DNA from: Bacteroidales bacterium | GTDB lineage: Bacteria; Bacteroidota; Bacteroidia; Bacteroidales; NBLH01 | Direction: 5' to 3' | Length of the DNA stretch: 7,698 bases | Assembly: GCA_026988445.1 (NCBI GenBank) | Contig: JALSLF010000552.1 | Span: 1-7,698, forward strand | Shown here: positions 5,745-7,698 of the stretch, piece after piece | Position numbering within the stretch: position 1 is the stretch's first letter | Layout: the number at the start of each line of letters is the position of its first letter | The notes under the pieces: generated by a model | What the model was told of the DNA's origin: nothing | Database searches by the model: none | What the model saw: the letters and a program-made list of their open reading frames with translations, nothing else | Program-made: the position numbers and the translations under genes

Positions 5745-5780
5745 TATCGTTTTATAAAGATTTGAATATGACAAACGATA
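5745..5780 (-). terminator. 8-bp hairpin in the convergent spacer, possible terminator of the ClC gene
   Basis: TATCGTTT (5745-5752) and AAACGATA (5773-5780) are exact reverse complements around a 20-base loop. Read on the minus strand, the stem is followed by a T-rich tract ending in five T residues near 5731-5735. That makes it a plausible but weak terminator for the clc transcript arriving from the right. Confidence 0.3.
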
Positions 5781-5784
5781 GCCC

Positions 5785-5815
5785 CTATTCTATAACCAAA
5801 CTAAAATAGAAATAG
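5785..5815. terminator. 9-bp bulged hairpin between convergent genes
   Basis: CTATTCTAT (5785-5793) pairs with ATAGAAATAG (5806-5815) with a single bulged A and a 12-base loop. It lies between the stops of two converging genes, where a bidirectional terminator is expected. No T-run flanks it on either side. Confidence 0.3.
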
Positions 5816-5830
5816 ACACCACTTACAAAA

Positions 5831-7600
5831 CTAATCCGCTGAAAATTCTCTTAATAAATTACGATAAGTAGAAAAAACATTCGCCCGCGATATGAAACCA
5901 AGATAATGTCCTTTTTCATCCAAAACGGCAATATTAAATTTCCCGCTCTTTTGTATCTTATTAGCAACAACCTCCATACTATCGTAGGTATTTACAGTTA
6001 CCTCCGGCACAAACATCAGTTCTTTTGCCGTAAGTGTATCGTATAAATCAGTTTGAAACATAAGTTTTCGTATCCTGTTTAAAGTAATAATTCCCAAAAG
6101 ATTTTGTTCATCATCAATTACCGGAAAAACATTACGTTCCGACTCGGAAAATAAATGAGCAATCGTGCGTAATGTATCATCCGGCTTTACGGTTTTAAAA
6201 TTGGTTTCAATTAAATCGCGTACATTCATTAATGTTAATGCATTTTTATCGGCATGATGCGTTAATAAATCACCTCGCTGCGCTAATTGTTTGGTATAAA
6301 CACTGCCCGGATGAAAAATGCGTACTATCCCAAAGGAAATAATTGAACTAAGCATCAAAGGCATCATTAAGTTATATCCGTGGGTAATTTCACTGATTAA
6401 GAAAATGCCGGTAAGCGGTGCTTGTATAATACTTGCCAATAAACTCGCCATACCAACAAGAATAGAATTTGCCGGACTTATATCAAAAATACCGCTTTGA
6501 TTTACTATTAAAGCGAAAGCCAAACCAAGCATAGCCCCCATAAACATAGTAGGTGCAAAAATACCGCCAATACCGCCGGCTTCAAAGGTTACGGTTGTAG
6601 CAATAGGCTTTACAAATGTTAAAACAAGCAAAAGTAAAATAACGGTTCCTGTGTTTTGATTTAGTTGCTCAAAAATTGTATTTCCGAATAAAAAATCATA
6701 GTTACCATTAATTGCAAAGTTAATGCCCTGATAGCCCTCGCCATACAAAGCAGGAAACAAAAAGACAAGCAAACCTAAAATCGAACCACCAAGCAATACT
6801 TTTTGCCATTTATGTTTGATATTGTTAAATAATTTAACCACTAAACTATAGCTTTGTGTAAAATAAAGGGCTACCAAACCCATCAATACACCCAAAACAA
6901 TATAATAAGGAATATTGGCAAGGTTAAATGAATTAGCACCAACAAGTGGATAACTGAATAAAACTTTCTGTCCGGAAAAATACATGGAAACTACCGAACC
7001 GGAAATTGATGCTAATGCCAGAGGTATTAAAGAAGAAGTTGTTAAATCAATCATCATTACTTCAAGCGCAAAAACAATTCCGGCTATGGGGGCTTCAAAA
7101 ATGGCAGAAATAGCCGCAGCAGTAGCACTTCCAATTAAAAGGATACGCTTACGATAACTTATTCTAAAAACGCGTGCAATTTGCGAACCAATCGCTCCGC
7201 CTGTAGTAACTACCGGACCTTCTAATCCGGCAGAACCGCCAAAACCAACAGTAAAAGCACTGGTAATAGCCGATGAAAACATATTGTGTGCATCAACAAA
7301 CCCTTCGCGACGCGAAATGGCATATAAAATACGCGGAATACCATCGTGCCCAACATGTCTTCGGATTACATACCTGATTATAAGCACTGTTATGCCAATA
7401 CCAATAAGCGGAAAAATAAAATACAAATAATCAATTTTTGCAAATTCATTGAAATATTCCAATAAATTTTCAATATAAGCGGTGCTTTTTTTTAGTAAAA
7501 TTACAGCAATACCTGTTACCAAACCAATAAGAATACTTAACAAGTATAAAAAAAGCTTATCTTGAGCATGTTTACTTATAAATACTTGTATCCTATGCAT
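5831..7600 (-). CDS. ClC-family chloride channel/transporter with tandem CBS domains
   Basis: This inner-membrane anion channel or anion/proton exchanger has 589 residues. The hydrophobic ClC core spans about 15-430, and two CBS domains, roughly 460-515 and 525-580, follow on the cytoplasmic side and probably sense adenine nucleotides. Visible motifs are GHDGIP (84-89) at the GSGIP selectivity position, GLEGP (125-129) with gating glutamate Glu127, GIFAP (346-350), and VYTKQLAQRG with Tyr435, which I take as the inner-gate tyrosine. Asp86 stands where the canonical anion-coordinating Ser would be. In GIVFALEVMM (174-183), Val181 stands where E. coli ClC has the internal proton-transfer Glu203, as in ClC channels. 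These changes suggest channel-like or altered ion selectivity, which the sequence cannot settle. The ATG at 7600 lies about 25-28 bases after the predicted transcription start. Confidence 0.93.
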   Translation of the reverse strand: MHRIQVFISKHAQDKLFLYLLSILIGLVTGIAVILLKKSTAYIENLLEYFNEFAKIDYLYFIFPLIGIGITVLIIRYVIRRHVGHDGIPRILYAISRREGFVDAHNMFSSAITSAFTVGFGGSAGLEGPVVTTGGAIGSQIARVFRISYRKRILLIGSATAAAISAIFEAPIAGIVFALEVMMIDLTTSSLIPLALASISGSVVSMYFSGQKVLFSYPLVGANSFNLANIPYYIVLGVLMGLVALYFTQSYSLVVKLFNNIKHKWQKVLLGGSILGLLVFLFPALYGEGYQGINFAINGNYDFLFGNTIFEQLNQNTGTVILLLLVLTFVKPIATTVTFEAGGIGGIFAPTMFMGAMLGLAFALIVNQSGIFDISPANSILVGMASLLASIIQAPLTGIFLISEITHGYNLMMPLMLSSIISFGIVRIFHPGSVYTKQLAQRGDLLTHHADKNALTLMNVRDLIETNFKTVKPDDTLRTIAHLFSESERNVFPVIDDEQNLLGIITLNRIRKLMFQTDLYDTLTAKELMFVPEVTVNTYDSMEVVANKIQKSGKFNIAVLDEKGHYLGFISRANVFSTYRNLLREFSAD

Positions 7601-7631
7601 TTTGCTTAATATAAATGAACAAAAAATCGGG

Positions 7632-7639
7632 CAAAGGTA
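7632..7639 (-). promoter_or_regulatory. TAnnTTTG promoter element for the ClC gene
   Basis: On the minus strand this reads TACCTTTG, an exact match to the Bacteroidota -7 element. Its 3' end is 31 bases before the ATG, so transcription would start near 7625-7628 with a short leader. I see no good -33 TTG at the expected distance, so the element is judged on the -7 match and its position. Confidence 0.55.
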
Positions 7640-7698
7640 TTATAAATTCAATAAATGTAAGCTGTTCTTTAATATATTTTCAAAGGAAAAAAATTTAT

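Noticed and set aside
1..7698. CRISPR array, tRNA, rRNA, transposase or integrase
   Set aside because: No regularly spaced long repeats, cloverleaf sequence, rRNA signature or recombinase motifs were seen on either strand.

Overview
The window looks like a chromosomal piece of a low-GC member of the Bacteroidota. Three things suggest this. The first transporter genes resemble the GldA/GldF/GldG proteins of that phylum. Matches to the Bacteroidota promoter element TAnnTTTG sit just upstream of two transcription units. Most start codons lack a Shine-Dalgarno sequence. The species cannot be named from this sequence.

Layout. Positions 1-408 hold no gene that I can support. They contain a terminator-like hairpin near the left edge, a promoter candidate, and a leader rich in small repeats and palindromes. 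Positions 409-4691 carry four genes on the + strand: a GldA-like ABC ATPase, a six-helix GldF-like ABC-2 permease, a GldG-like protein with a membrane anchor at each end, and a membrane-anchored DUF4340 protein. Together they look like one ABC-type membrane complex of unknown substrate. The ATPase and permease are 15 bases apart. A 151-base spacer with a 19-bp bulged hairpin then separates the permease from gldG, and gldG overlaps the DUF4340 gene by 8 bases. A perfect 15-bp hairpin closes the unit.

Positions 4854-5727 hold a second, AT-richer + strand unit behind its own promoter. It encodes an unrecognised 172-residue membrane protein and, 4 bases later, a 116-residue PemK/MazF-like protein whose usual catalytic arginine position reads as histidine. 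A membrane protein in the place where an antitoxin gene is usually found is the least expected arrangement here. It is the best candidate for something undescribed.

Positions 5831-7600 on the - strand encode a ClC-family chloride channel or transporter with two C-terminal CBS domains. It converges on the toxin-like gene across a 103-base spacer with two modest hairpins, and has a TAnnTTTG promoter element in front of it. Its selectivity-filter and proton-pathway positions differ from the canonical exchangers.
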